64,000 nt of DNA from Motacilla alba alba. Its lineage: Eukaryota; Chordata; Aves; Passeriformes; Motacillidae. The translations under genes and the position numbers were made by a program. Where the stretch lies: positions 8,438,254-8,502,253 of the forward strand of contig NC_052020.1 of NCBI RefSeq assembly GCF_015832195.1, in the 5' to 3' direction. Shown here piece after piece: positions 50,001 through 63,620 of the stretch. Under the pieces are notes generated by a model. It did no database searches. It was not told the DNA's origin and saw only the letters and a program-made list of their open reading frames with translations. Every line of letters begins with the position of its first letter. Within the stretch, counting starts at the first letter, position 1.

Positions 50001-53000
50001 GACACAGCAGTGACAGTGACTGTGGCACAGCAGAGACGGTGGCCATGACACAGCAGTGACAGTGACCGTGGCACAGCAGCGATGACGACAGTGGCACAGC
50101 AGTGACGGTGAGCACGGCACAGCAGTGACAATGGCCCGGCCATCGCGGGTGCCCCCGCTGTCCCCTGCCCACCCCTGTCCCAGCGGCTGGCGCCGGGCAC
50201 CCACCGGCACAGACAGTGGAGGAGGGAGGCTCCAGCCGGCACAGCTGGATCCCGGTGACGTCGGAGAGGAAGAGCCCGAGGGTTTCAAAACCGGCCCTGG
50301 AGCACGGCCAGGATGCTCCCAGCCCACGTAAGCAGCTCATGGCGTGCCTGCCCGGGGTCACCCGCAGGGCCCTGGGGACACCCGAGGAGCCGGGGTGACG
50401 GGGGGCCACGGGAGCGGGCACCCCCTGCTCTGCTGGCACGCCCACGCCGGACACACCGGCGCTGCCACGGACACCCATCGCACACGTGGCAGCGGGGACG
50501 TGGCTCACCCGCCTTTGGGGTGACACCCGGGACCCCTGGCCTGCCACCCGGCCAGCAGCGCAGGCAGCAGCGCTGGCCGGACCTCCCGGCCAGCGGCCGA
50601 GGCAGGAATTCGGCCACGGAGAGCGTGAGCTGTTCCCTGGGCATGCTGTGGGCAGAGCCGCCGAGGGCTGAGCGACCACAGCCCGCCCAGAGCCGCTTTC
50701 CCGAAACCCTGGTGGCGGGGGCGGCAGCCGGGAAGGGGAGACCCCCTGGCCCCGGAGCCCCCGGCAGAGGATGGAGCCGAGCCAGCCCCCGACGCCGCGG
50801 CGGGAGCTGCCCTATCTGATGGGCCGGCGTCCAGCGGCCAACAGAGCCCCATCCCGCCCCGCAGCCCCATTCCTGGGGCCAGCACGGGAGGTCTCGCGGT
50901 GGCCAGGCGTGACTGTGGCACAGAGGACAAAGCAGCCCTGTCCCCCCTACTCCAGCCACTGTCCTGGCCACCAGCTGGCACCTCTTAACCCTCCACAGAC
51001 TGTTTCCCAGGCCAATGGGGCCGCCAGCTCCAAGGGTTTGGAGTGGGTGACACTCCAGGGCTCATGGACAGAGGCCTCTGTGTCCCCACACTGCTGGCAT
51101 TTAACCCCGCCGTGTCTGGGGCGGTGACACCACCGCACAGCAGCGTCCCTGTGGAGCTGGCACGGTGGGGGCACGAGGATGCTCACATTCCACACCCAGG
51201 AATCACAGACGCAGCACTCCCCGAGTTCCAACAGGAACAGCACGTGTGCCCTTGTTCCCCAACAGCACCCACGGCTACCACAGCGGGGTCCCCAAGCCAT
51301 CCATCCCATTCTACCGCACTCCATCCCATCCCATCCATCCCATCCCATCCATCCCATGGCGAAGCCGCCGTGCCAGGAGCGGGTGGTGGCGCGGGGGGCG
51401 CGTGGCCCCGCGTCCCCCCCGGTCCGGGCCGTGCCTGCGCTCGCGGCGCTGAGTGTTTACATCCTGTCTCCTCCGTGTGTTTATAAATGCGGCCGCGCAC
51501 GGGAGACTCCAGCGAGGCCGTAATTAGCTGGGCCTGGATTTCCCATCCAGCTCCGGCTCCAGCCAGCGGCGCGATGGAAACAGCCCCACCGGCGAGGGGG
51601 GCGCAGGCCCCTAATCCCAACCAGACCCCGCTGCCCCACACGCACGCCCGGCACCCGGCAGCCTCATGAGGCACCTCCATCCCTTCCTGCCGCTCCCGGC
51701 GCAGGTCATGGATCCACAGAGCCCTGCAGCCCCGCCAGCAGGGTGCTGGGGGCTTGCCGGCACGCAGCCAGGCTGGCCACTCTCCAGCGGGGCTGGGGAC
51801 CCCCGGTGCCAGCCCGCGTGGCACCGCAGAGCCGTGGGGGACACGCCCCGGCACCTCCAGGCCCGCTGGCATCGCCCGCCACGGGGACACTGCCGGGCTG
51901 GCTCTGGGGGGGCACAGCCATGCCCTGATGTCCCCACAGCACCCTGGTGGAGCCTGGGACGCCTCTGTCACCCACAGGCCACGTGCCACGCGCCGCCACA
52001 ACACTGCCGGGCCGGCTGCTTCCCAGATATCCCAGATGGCCCATCCAGGAGTGCATCCCCACGGGCCTGCCGCCGCGCTGGCACGGCGGTGCTGGCACGG
52101 TGGCACCGGGACGCTGGCGCTGCAGCCCCGGCCGGGGTGCGGGGGGATGATTTATGGGGCTCGGTGCCACTTAGCGGGGCATAAATCTCCCCCAGCGCGG
52201 CCCTGTAAGCAGAGCCCTCCGCATTTCCCTGCGGAGCCTGCGCCTAATGCAGCCCAGATGTGCGGCCGCCACCGTGCCCCCGCGCCGCCCGCTAAGCAGG
52301 CACGGCGACACCGGCGACACCGGGAGCGCCCGGGCCCCGCCAGGGACACCGCCCGGGCAGCCCAGGGGCGGCGATGTCCCAGAACGGGAACGGGGTCCCG
52401 GCGGCAGAGCTCCAGCGCTGCGGATCCTCCCCGGCGTGCCCGTCCCCGCAGGCCCCGGCACCGGCCGTGCCACCGCTTCGGCCACGTCCGCCGGGCCCGG
52501 CGGCGGCGGGAAGGGGGAGAGGAAGGGGCGAGGGAGGGCGATGGAGCCGCCGGGGATCCCGGCCTGGCTTTTCCGGTTCCCCGGCGCTCGCCCCGCTTCG
52601 CCCGTCCTGCGTCACGCCGGCACCGCGGGAGCCGGAGCCGAACCCGGCGCCGGCCTCGTGCCGCCCCGGCCCCGGTCCCGCCGCCCGGGACCCCGGGGAG
52701 CCCGGCGGCGCCCACACTTTGACCTTTTAAGGGTGTTTTCCAGCATTTTCCGGGCGACGAGCCCCCGGTCCCGGTGCGCCGCCGGGCCGGCCGGCCCCCC
52801 GGCAGCCCCGGGGGTGCCGGTGGCCGCTGGGGCCGAGGGAACAAAGCCGTCCCCTCCCAGCACCCCAAAACCCCGCTGCTGGCTCCCGCAGGAACGTCGC
52901 CTGCTCCGGCGGCGGCGTTCTGTGTCAAGCCCCAAAATCCAGCCCCGGGCAGGAAAACTAACTCTTCCTGCGCCCCATAAATCCCACCGACTTTCCTTTT

Positions 53001-54248
53001 CCTCCCCTCTGTCGGTCCCGGGGTTTAATTCTCCGTGCTCAGCGGCGGTTCCCTCCCTGGTAATCACAAACATGCATGGAAAAGAGGGAACGAGAGAAAG
53101 GGGGGAAAAAAAAAAGAACAACAACCCAACCTAGAGAGGGGAAAGTCTTAAATCAATCCCAAAGCCAGACAGACGTTTTAATCACATCAAATTAAAATCA
53201 GCAGTCGGGTTGGAAAGGGGAAAAAAACTCCCGGCAGATGCAGGCAGGGGAGTTGGGGCAGCCCCCCGCCCCGCACCCAGCGCCGCGGGCTTACCTGAGA
53301 GCTCCCCGGTTACATTTAGCATAGTCGGGGTGCAGGGGGATTTTGGGGGGGCTCGGCTCTTGCTCGGCTCCCCGAGCCCGCCCGCTCGCCTCAGCCCTGG
53401 CTCGCTGCTTCGCTCAGGGTTGGGTGGTGGTTTCTTTTTTTTTTTTGGGTTGGTTTCTGTTTTTTTTTTTTTTTTCTTTCTTTCTTTCTTTCTTTTTTTT
53501 TTTTTTTTTTTTTTTTTTTTCCCTCGGTCTCTATTTGTTTTGGTTTGGGCTCGCTCGGGTGTTAGGTGGAAAAAAAAAAACCCAAAAACCCGGGGCGGGT
53601 TGGGTGGGTTTTTGGGGTGTGGAGGGTTCGCACCGCGTTCCGGCTGCCTCGCTCGCCGCCGTTCCCCCCTTCCACCTCCCTCGATTTGCTCTTTTGATTG
53701 GGGTCCAGGAATGCAGGAATAAAAAAAATAAAAAAAAAAAAAAAAAAAAAAAGGAAAAAAAAAAAAAAAACTGGAGCTCGCATCCACCCTCTCCAAGCTG
53801 CTGCCTCCTTCTTTCCTCTTTTTTTTTTTTTCTTTTTTTTTTCCCCAATTCAAGTGTTAAGCAGAACCAGGTTGCTTTCAAGAATGTATTTGATGCAATT
53901 GTACACAAGAGCGGGCTCCATTCATTCCCTCCCTCTCCCCCCCCGCCCCGGCTTTATCCCCCCTTTCCCCATCCCCATCCCCGGGCTCCCGGCACCGGGC
54001 AGAGGTGGGGAGGCTGGAGCCGAGCCCCGGAGCTGCGGAAGGCGGAGGGGAGGGGAGGGAAGGAAAGAGGGGGGTCCCCGGGGGTGCCGCTGGCCGGGTA
54101 GGAAGGGGGGGACCCCCCGCTTTGTCCCTCGCTGTGCCCCCCGTGCGGTTCTGGATCCCGCCCGGCTTTTGTTAAAGTGGCCGCGGCGGGGCCGGTGCGG
54201 GGCCGGTGCCGCTGGCCGGGGGGGTCTCCTACCTGCTCTCAGCTCCAT
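47083..54248 (-). CDS. CLCF1: CLCF1, cardiotrophin-like cytokine factor 1
   Basis: Secreted IL-6-family four-helix cytokine that signals, with CRLF1, through the CNTF receptor complex. Three coding exons on the minus strand: 54248-54233 (MELRA), 48147-47981, 47574-47083, phases consistent, 224 aa (human 225). The signal peptide lies mainly in exon 2 (WGIFTFLCAALCNLPALPA). Helix A contains SIQQTYDLTRYLEHQLRTLAG; the LNYLGPPFNEPDFNPPR segment and the final helix D, with DDFWLLKELQTWLWRSAKDFN, are strongly conserved. Exon 1 was placed because ATG-GAG-CTG-AGA-GCA-G followed by GTAGGA matches the human MDLRAG start and phase. Intron 1 is about 6.1 kb. A second possible first exon is listed separately. 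Confidence 0.93.
48300..49350. promoter_or_regulatory. CpG-rich block in CLCF1 intron 1 with a perfect CRE
   Basis: GC- and CpG-rich sequence with a palindromic TGACGTCA at 48622-48629 and a CCTTTATATGG CArG-like word near 48395. From about 49000 it contains many ACGTGTG/CACGTG-like words. Possible enhancer or secondary promoter; no gene recognised. Confidence 0.4.
49825..50130. repeat. GACACAGCAGTGACAGT minisatellite in CLCF1 intron 1
   Basis: Imperfect tandem units with ACAGCAGTGACAGTGACCGTGGC-type content, strand-asymmetric. Preceded by a GATGAG run at 49731-49752. Confidence 0.9.
50131..53290. other. CLCF1 intron 1, central and distal part
   Basis: GC-rich intron. A (CATCC)n patch lies at about 51297-51357, and CpG density rises at 52250-52950. 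I found no exon that joins CLCF1 in phase except the candidate at 53295-53322. Confidence 0.5.
53295..53322 (-). CDS. Candidate alternative first coding exon of CLCF1
   Basis: On the minus strand an ATG at 53322 opens nine codons (MLNVTGELS) plus one base before a strong GTAAGC donor. The phase matches CLCF1 exon 2 exactly, giving Gly-Asp-Ser-Trp across the junction. The hydrophobic signal segment lies in exon 2, so the product could still be secreted. Human CLCF1 is known to have an alternative 5' exon. Without transcripts this is a reading-frame and splice-site prediction. Confidence 0.4.
53440..53845. repeat. Long T, TTTC and A tracts in CLCF1 intron 1
   Basis: A poly(T)/(TTTC)n tract at about 53431-53520 is followed by A tracts at 53570-53582 and 53718-53770, and a further T-rich tract at 53817-53842. 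The complementary T and A tracts could pair. Such runs are prone to assembly error. Confidence 0.9.
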
Positions 54249-55130
54249 GCGGGACGGGCGCGGGGCCGGGGCGCTGCGTGCGTGCTCTGGGCTCGCCGGG
54301 CGGGCAGGCAGCGGTCCCGCACACCGGCCCGGGACTGCGGCTCCCATTTGCCGCTCCGAGCCCTCTCGCCTCTCCTCCTCCCCGCGCACAGAGCCGAGAG
54401 CCCGGTCCCGGGGGGAGCACGGGGGGGACGGGACGGAGGGGGGGTCCGGGGAGGGGAGGACGGGGGGGGACGGGGCGAGGTGCGGCGGAGCGGCTCCTCT
54501 GGCGGGGCCGGGGCCGGGGGGGGCGTGGGGTGCCAGCCTGCCCCCCCTTCCTTCCCCCCCCGGGGCAGCGGGGAGGAGTGGCGGAGGGATGGGGCCGGCC
54601 GGTGCGGGAAGGGTGGCGGCGGGGCGGGGAGGGGGGGGTCCTCGGCTCTTCGCTGGCACGGCCAGCCCCCTCCCCTCCGGCCGAGAGAGGGGGTCCGGGG
54701 GCCGCGCACCCCCCCCCCCCCTCCCCGGCTTGGGGACCCGCAGCGCGGCGGGCGCTGCCCCGCCGGGACGGCGGCAGGTGAGCGGCGGAGCGGGGGGAGC
54801 GCGGCGGGGTCCCGGCGGCACAACCGGAGCCCCCCGGAGCGGCGGCGGCGGCTCAGCCGCGGGGGACCCTCCGTCCCGAGGGAGGGCTTCGCTTCTCCCG
54901 GCGCCCCCGTCCACGCGGGGACGGGGAGGGACCCCCCCGGGGAGGGAGGGACCCCCCCCAACACCCTTTCCTCCGGGTGCCAGAGCCGCTTTCTTCCCGA
55001 TTATCCTCCCCCGTTAGGACAATCCCCGTCCCGGCGCCCGCGGGGCCCTTGGCAATGACCGCGGCGTTCCCCGCAGCCCGGCCGGGGTGAGTGGGGTGGA
55101 CTGGGGGGCGCGGGGAGACCCCCAGGGCCA
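54000..55130 (-). promoter_or_regulatory. CLCF1 CpG-island promoter
   Basis: Very CpG-dense block covering the CLCF1 first exon and about 0.9 kb upstream, with poly(C)/poly(G) runs. The large open frames on both strands here are compositional. Confidence 0.65.
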
Positions 55131-57595
55131 AGCGGAGCCGCCGCCGGAGGGGAGGGGGGCGACCCGACAGCCAGAGCCCCTCGTCCCTTCCCCTCGTGTC
55201 CCCCGTCCGTGAGCGGGTGCTGCCGCGGGGGCTCTCTCGGCGGGGAGAGGAACGTCCTGGCTCCCCCCAAAAAAAAAGCTTTGTTTAAAACAAAGGCGCT
55301 GGGAGCGCCGGGAAGGGCCGGGAGGTAACAGACGGATTCGCTTCCACTCCAGACCCCGGCCCCGGCCAGGTCCGAGCCCTCCCGGCTGCCATCGCATCCT
55401 CCCGGCTCGCTCCGGGACGCGGGGCGCCTGCTCGGAGCGCAGCAGGACCCTCTTTCCCCAAATCCAGCGGGACGCTGGGTGCTGAAGTCATTAGCGGCAG
55501 CTCGGGGACCCCCCGTAGGGACAAACCGCGCACGGACGTGCCGCTGCCTGATTTATTGCTCGGGAAGCGCGGATTTGGTGTCGAATCCATGAGGACGCGC
55601 CCGACAGACGTGTCAGGGGTGACGAGGGGGGCTCCGCATCCCCTCCCCCGGGTGGATGGGGGACACTCGGCAGCCCTGAGGATCCGGAGGGGCTGCGGAG
55701 GTGTCGCACGGAGCTGCCCTAGCGACCCGCGGCTGCACGGAGCCCCGGCCCGGCTCCCCGGCAGCGTGTCCGGGGGGGTCCGCTCGGCGTGGGGCCGGCC
55801 CCCTCGCCCCCCCAGCCGCAGGGCAGGGTATCTGGTTTCCCCCCCGAGCCAGCGGATCCCGCTAGCAGCGCTGGAGCAGTTGGGAAAAGCCGCCGGCCCG
55901 TCCCCGGGGGTCTCCAGCCTGCCGAGGCGGCGGGGCTGCCCCTCGCTGCCTGCTCCCCTCCCCAAAACCCAGCGCTGCGGTCGGCTCTGGGGAGCTCTCC
56001 AGCTGCCACGGCTCCCGCTGGGCCAACACCTGAGACAGGAGAGGAGGAGGAGGAGGAGGAGGAGGAGGAGGAGGAGGGAAACGTGGCCCAGCAGCCGCTC
56101 TCCCGGCTTCCCAAGCCGCTCTCCCTGTGCCAGCCGGCGGTGCCAGGACGGAGCCCCCGCCCCAGGACAAAGCGGGCGCAGGACACAGGCAGGTCCAGCC
56201 GCTGTGGGGAAGCTTCATCCTCACATCCTGTTCCTCCTCCTCCTCGCCCGGTGCCCGCAGCGGCTCGGCGTGGGTGAGGCCGTGCCCGCCCTGCCCTCGG
56301 GGCCGCCGGGCAGCTGAGCTCACCTCCATCCCATTCCATCCCCGCCGGCCCGGCCTCCCACTGCTGACCTTTGCGGCCGGCAGCCGGAGGAGGGAGGGAC
56401 GGGGCGCTGAGCGGCCCCAGCAACGCCGGCCGCAGCCCCAAACCGGCCGAGACGCCCCGGCAGCCCCGGCTCCTTGGGGACACCCGCGGCAGCCATCCGG
56501 CTCGGCGTGTCCCCTCCTGCCGGGCTGGCAGCAGGAGCCCAGCTGTGGCCGTCTGTCTCGCCGAGCCGCTGCCCGGGCGAGGGCGCCGTGCCATGTGCCG
56601 GGAAGGGAGCCGCAGGAGCGGGAAGGACGCTGGGAGACGGCCCCGAGCCCGCCGGGTGCGAGGGAACGGCCCTGTCACCTTCCCTGCCGTGCCTGGGTGA
56701 GCTCCCCAGCCCCAGGGGGAGCCCGGGGGTGCGGAGCCTCCCGAGGGCTGCCAGGCTCCTGCTCCCGGCCCGTATCCAGCCCGTTCCCTGGTCGGCGCTG
56801 GTGGGAAGAGGGAGGGGTGGCCCGGCCTGGCCCCCGCTGAGGTGTGTGTGTCACGACCGCAGCCAGCTGCGTCCTCTCCGCAGCCCCATAAAACGCCGGG
56901 CCCCGAGGCCAGAGCCCCTCCTGGGGACGCCGGCTCCAGAGGAGCCCGGCTGCTCTGCCAGAGCTGGAACGCAGGCTCCCACACAATCCCGGCCTCCTCC
57001 TCCTCCTCCTCCTCCTGGGAGGAAGGGAAGCAGCCAGTGCTCACCCCGGGAGTGGAGGAGGCAGATCCGGCTGGACCCCGAGTCCAGGCCAAGGCAGGTC
57101 CGGGAGTCCCTGGGGTGCCGTGCCGGCCGTCCCAGCACAGCCCGCACACGTGGCTCGGCCACGGAGCCCCGGCAGGGCCAGGAGCTCCTGTACCTGGAGG
57201 GGATGCGGCCCAAATCCCGGAGCAAAGGCACCGTGCGCTCCAGACGGGGAAAGGAGGAGGAGGAGAGGCTGTCACCACGTCCTGGAGGACAGCAGCCATG
57301 GGGAAAGGGCTCTGCAATCCCCTTCCCACTTCCCTGTGCTCAGGTGCCAGCCCTGCTCCACAGCGGGGCCCCTCGGCTCGGGCTCCAGGGCCACCGAGGC
57401 CGGGAGGAGGGACTCGGGGAGCGGCTGCTCCAGCGGGAGCCGGCCGGGGGACCCTGCTGGGAGCAGGACTCGAGTTCCTCACGGCCACATCCCCCGGCTC
57501 CCTCGAGGCCACAGCTCCGGAGCCTGGCGCTGCGGGCTGCTGGCCGGGCCCGTGTCACACCCCTGCAAGTGCTGGTGGCCACACGGGCCGATGGG
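55131..57595. other. Intergenic DNA between CLCF1 and RAD9A
   Basis: GC-rich, with (GGA)n at 56038-56077 and (CCT)n at about 56995-57016. Long open frames exist on both strands, but no domain, splice pattern or family similarity supports a gene. Confidence 0.5.
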
Positions 57596-57597
57596 AA

Positions 57598-57850
57598 ATG
57601 TCCCTGCCCGTGGCAGGGGGGTTCTTTCCAACCCCAGCCATTCTGGGATTCTATGGACCACGCACGGGTTCACCCGGCCAGCCCAGAATTTACAGCGTAA
57701 CCCCAAAAATCCATCGCTGGAAGTGTTGAACGGGGCTTGGAGCAACATGGTCTGGTGAATGGTGTCTCTGCCCATGGCAGGGGATGGAACTGGATGAGCT
57801 TTGAGGTCCCTTCCAAGCCCAGCCATTCCACGATTCTATGGGATGCCCAG
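57598..57850 (+). mobile_element. CR1 LINE tails upstream of RAD9A (two pieces)
   Basis: 57598-57658 has TGTCCCTGCCCGTGGCAGGGGGGTT..CCATTCTGGGATTCTATGG, and 57712-57842 repeats the theme with TTGGAGCAACATGGTCTGGTG, CCCATGGCAGGGGATGGAACTGGATGAGCTTTGAGGTCCCTTCCAAG and CCATTCCACGATTCTATGG. These are classic CR1 3' ends, in two tandem partial copies. Confidence 0.9.
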
Positions 57851-58179
57851 CCAGCAGCACATCCAGCACGGAGAGAGACCGTGGAGCATTAACGTACAGC
57901 ATTCCACTTCCCCTGTGGAAGCGGAGATAGGCACCCCCAAAATCCCTATCCCGGAAGACAGGGATCCCCAAAACACCGGGATCTCGGGAAGCACCGGAGC
58001 AGCTCCGGGGAGCGGCAGCCCTTCCTGGGGAGCACCGTGCCCCGGGAATGCGGGAAGCGGCAAAGGCACCGGGAGGTGCAGGCGGTGCAGCGAAAGGGCA
58101 ACCTCGCCCGGGATGCTGCCGGGAACGAAGCGAGGATCAGGGTGCTGGGAGGCACAAGCACGGAACGAGCCCGGCAGAG

Positions 58180-58788
58180 CCCCAGGACGGGTCGGGAGGC
58201 CCCGGGAAGGACCCGGTGCGGGGCCGAGCGCCGGGAGCCGCGCTGAGGGGCGCGTCGAAGCCCCATTGGGTGAGCCGCACGTCACTCCAAACGACACCCA
58301 ATAGCGCGCTGCGGGAGGCGGGGCTTACCGGCGGGGCAGACCCAAGCCCCGCGGGGCCGAGGCCCCGCCCCTCCCGCCGGTCACGTGAGGCCATCGGGCC
58401 GTGCCGTCACGCGCCCCCTCAGCGCGGGCCAATCGGCTGGCGGCGGGGGCGGGACGGAGCGGCGGCCCCGGCCAATGGGAAGCGGGCCTGGGAGGGCGGG
58501 CGCGGGAAGCCGGGAAGGCACCGGCGGGGCGCGGCGGGGAAGAGGCCGGAACCCCCGGGAAGGGACGGGGCAGGGGGGCTGGGGGCACCGCTGCGGGGCC
58601 GCTGGGGAGAGACGGCACCGGCGGGGCGGGGAGGGAACAACAACCGCGGCGAGGCCCGAGCAGAGCCCGCTGGGGGCGTGGCCTAGCCCGCACGCTCCGC
58701 TGAGGGGCGTGGTCTGTTGGCGGGGGCGGGGCCCGGCGGGCGCGGAGGCCGCACGTGCCCGCCCGGTGCCGGTGCCGGTGCCGGTGCC
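58180..58788 (+). promoter_or_regulatory. RAD9A CpG promoter with clustered CCAAT boxes
   Basis: CpG island ending at the RAD9A ATG. It has CCAAT-type sites at about 58263 (CCCATTGGG, reverse), 58298 (CCCAATAG), 58428 (GGCCAATCGG) and 58470 (GGCCAATGGG), plus a CACGTC and a TCACGTGA near 58380-58388. This fits NF-Y-driven, TATA-less initiation. Confidence 0.65.
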
Positions 58789-60790
58789 ATGAAATGTGTC
58801 ATCGCCGGCGGCAACGTCAAAGGTGAGCGGGGCCTGGGGGCCCGCGGAGCGCGGCACGCCCGGGGAGCCCTGCCTCACCCCCGCGCCCTCTCCTTGCCAG
58901 TCCTCGGCCGAGCCGTGCACTCCCTGTCCCGCATCGGCGACGAGCTCTACCTGGAGCCCACCGAGAGTGGGGTATGCAGCACCGGGGGGGCCGGAGGGGA
59001 GCTGGGGGGCACCCGTGCCCCCCTCCTTCCGCGCAGGCAGTGCCAACACCGTGGCTGTGTCCCCAGCTGTCCCTCCGTGCTGTCAACTCCTCCCGTTCTG
59101 CCTTCGCCTCCTTCCTCTTCGCACCCCTCTTCTTCCAGCTGTACGAGCCGGGCAGCGCCGGGCCCGACACGGAGCTCTTCCGATGCAAAGTCCACATGAA
59201 GGTGCAGTGCCCTGCCCGGGCTCCCCCAGAGCTCTCCGTTGTCCCGGGGGCGCCAGGCAGGTGACAGTCCCCGTGTCCATCCCCACAGTCTTTCCTGGGC
59301 GTCTTCCGCTCGCTGCCCTCGCTGGAGAAGTCGGTGGGAAAATGCCTGATCCTGCTCAAGCCCCGTGCCAGCCGCCTGGTGCTGCAGCTCCACTGCAAGT
59401 ACGGTGAGTACCAGCGGGGACGGGCCTGGGGGGTGACACGGCCCAGCGGGGACGTGCTGGCACCGCCTCCTGCCCTGCTGAGCCGCTGTCCCCCCTGCCA
59501 GGTGTCACCAAGACGCACAACCTGGCCTTCCAGGAGTGCGAGCGGCTGCAGGCCGTGTTCGACACGCAGCGCTGCGCCAGCCGCCTCTGCGCCCCGGCAC
59601 GGTGAGGGGACACCACTGGGGTGGGCAGAGTGGGATGAGAGCGGATGGAAGGAGGGACGCCGGCCGGCCCCACAGGATTTGGGGTGCTCAGCCCCCTGCT
59701 GTGCCCCTCAGGGTGCTGGCAGAGGCCGTGGTCCACTTTCCCCCGACGCTGGCTGAGGTGACGCTGAGGACCGGCCCCGGTGGCAAAATCAGCCTGCGGA
59801 ACTACGTGGAGGACGAGGCAGGTGAGTCCTGCAGGGTGAGGGGGCCCCCTTCCCACCTCGGGGTGCCCTCCCTCCCCCCACCCACCCCGTTCCCCCCTCC
59901 AGAGCCCAGCAAGACGATGGTGACGGAGCTGTGCCTGGCTGAGGACGAGTTCCAGTCGGTGGCCGTGGCCCCGGGCTCCCACATCACCTTCTGCCTCAAG
60001 GAATTCCGCGTGAGTCCCCACCCAAGCCCCCCACCCTGTGTCACCCCCTGGCCCCCCTCACCTTCCCCTTTGTCCCCAGGGCCTGCTGAGCTTCGCCGAG
60101 GCCTCCAACCTGCCCCTCACCATCCACTTTGACGAGCCCGGCAGGTAGGAGCGGTCACCACGTTGTCCCCACCCCGTGGCAGCCCTGTCCCTGGCACCCC
60201 CTCAGCCCCTCTGTGTCCCCAGGCCGGTGATCTTCACCCTGGATGACACTGTCCTGGAGGTTCACCTGGTGCTGGCCACCCTCTCTGACCTAGAAAGCAA
60301 CTCCCAGTCCCCTTCGACCAACGGGTAAGTCCCAGATGAGCCCTCCAGCGGCCATGGGCAGGGAGCAGAGTGAACATTCCCCATCCCGCTCTGTCCCCGT
60401 CAGCGTGTCCCACCTGCCCGCCCCGTCAGACGACTTTGCCGACGACCTGGAATCCTACATGGCTGCCATGGAAACCAGCGAGGGGTGCTCAGAGGGGCCC
60501 CCCAGCCCCACCTTCCCCCTGCGCACCCCCCAGCCAGCCAAGAGCAAACCCCGGGAGGAGGAGGAGGAGGAGGAGGAGGAGGAAGGAGCTGTGCCAGGGA
60601 CGCCCCCGCACAAGAAGGTGAGGGATGGGTGTGCCTGGGGGCGGGGGGTGGGCAGAGCCTCCTCCTGACCCCCCCCCATTTCTCCCCACAGTTTCGCTCC
60701 CTGTTTTTTGGCTCGGTGATGACACCAGGAAGGCCTGGTCCGGCCACCACCCAGGAGGTGCTGGCGGAGGACAGCGATGGAGAAAGCTGA
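58789..60790 (+). CDS. RAD9A: RAD9A, checkpoint clamp subunit
   Basis: Subunit of the nuclear 9-1-1 clamp (RAD9-HUS1-RAD1), loaded at damaged DNA to activate ATR via TopBP1. Eleven exons: 58789-58822, 58901-58971, 59067-59201, 59289-59403, 59502-59601, 59712-59821, 59903-60009, 60080-60144, 60223-60324, 60404-60617, 60692-60790; 383 aa (human 391). The PCNA-like domain starts [20 protein letters not shown] and includes [16 protein letters not shown] and [16 protein letters not shown]. The tail is acidic (E-rich run at 60555-60585), then [16 protein letters not shown] and the C-terminal [11 protein letters not shown], matching the phospho-serine site that binds TopBP1 in mammals. Confidence 0.97.
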
Positions 60791-61030
60791 GCCCCGAGTC
60801 ACTGCCACCCCCGGCCTCCATCCAACCACCAGGACAGGCACCCCCCGGTGACCCATTACAAGTTTATTCCTCAAAAAATCCTCCTGCCCGCCCCTCCGCT
60901 GCCACCCCAGGGCTGGGCTCTGGGCTCCCCCCTCGCCCCAGCTCTCCCTGCCCTGGGCCTGGATTCGCTTTGCTGGAGCGTGGCGGGGGGGGGGCAGGAT
61001 CCTACAAATAAAAAAACGAGTCGAAAGAAA
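60791..61030 (+). other. RAD9A 3' UTR, AATAAA at 61007-61012
   Basis: The only plus-strand signal I see lies 217 bp after the stop and about 80 bp before the convergent PPP1CA stop codon. Confidence 0.75.
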
Positions 61031-61091
61031 AGCGACCTGATGCTTGGGCGGGGGGCTGGGGGGCGTGGGCAGCACGGGGGCGGCTCCCAGC
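60850..61091 (-). other. PPP1CA 3' UTR, AATAAA at 60868-60863
   Basis: The minus-strand signal (TTTATT on plus) lies about 225 bp past the PPP1CA stop, inside the RAD9A 3' UTR, so the two mRNAs should overlap tail to tail. Confidence 0.75.
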
Positions 61092-63547
<2,456 letters not shown>

Positions 63548-63620
63548 GGCCGCCCGCGCGCCGCCCCGCCCCGCGCGCCCGCCCAGAGCGGCCCCGGGGC
63601 GCGTGGCGCCCCCTGCGGGC
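63548..63620 (-). promoter_or_regulatory. PPP1CA CpG promoter / 5' UTR
   Basis: CpG-dense GCCGCCCCGCCCC-type sequence directly upstream of the start codon; the island spans about 63390-63620. Confidence 0.6.

Noticed and set aside
53698..58686. Large open frames in the CLCF1 promoter and CLCF1-RAD9A interval
   Set aside because: Compositional frames in CpG islands and GGA/CCT repeats; several overlap in all frames and none shows splice-consistent similarity.
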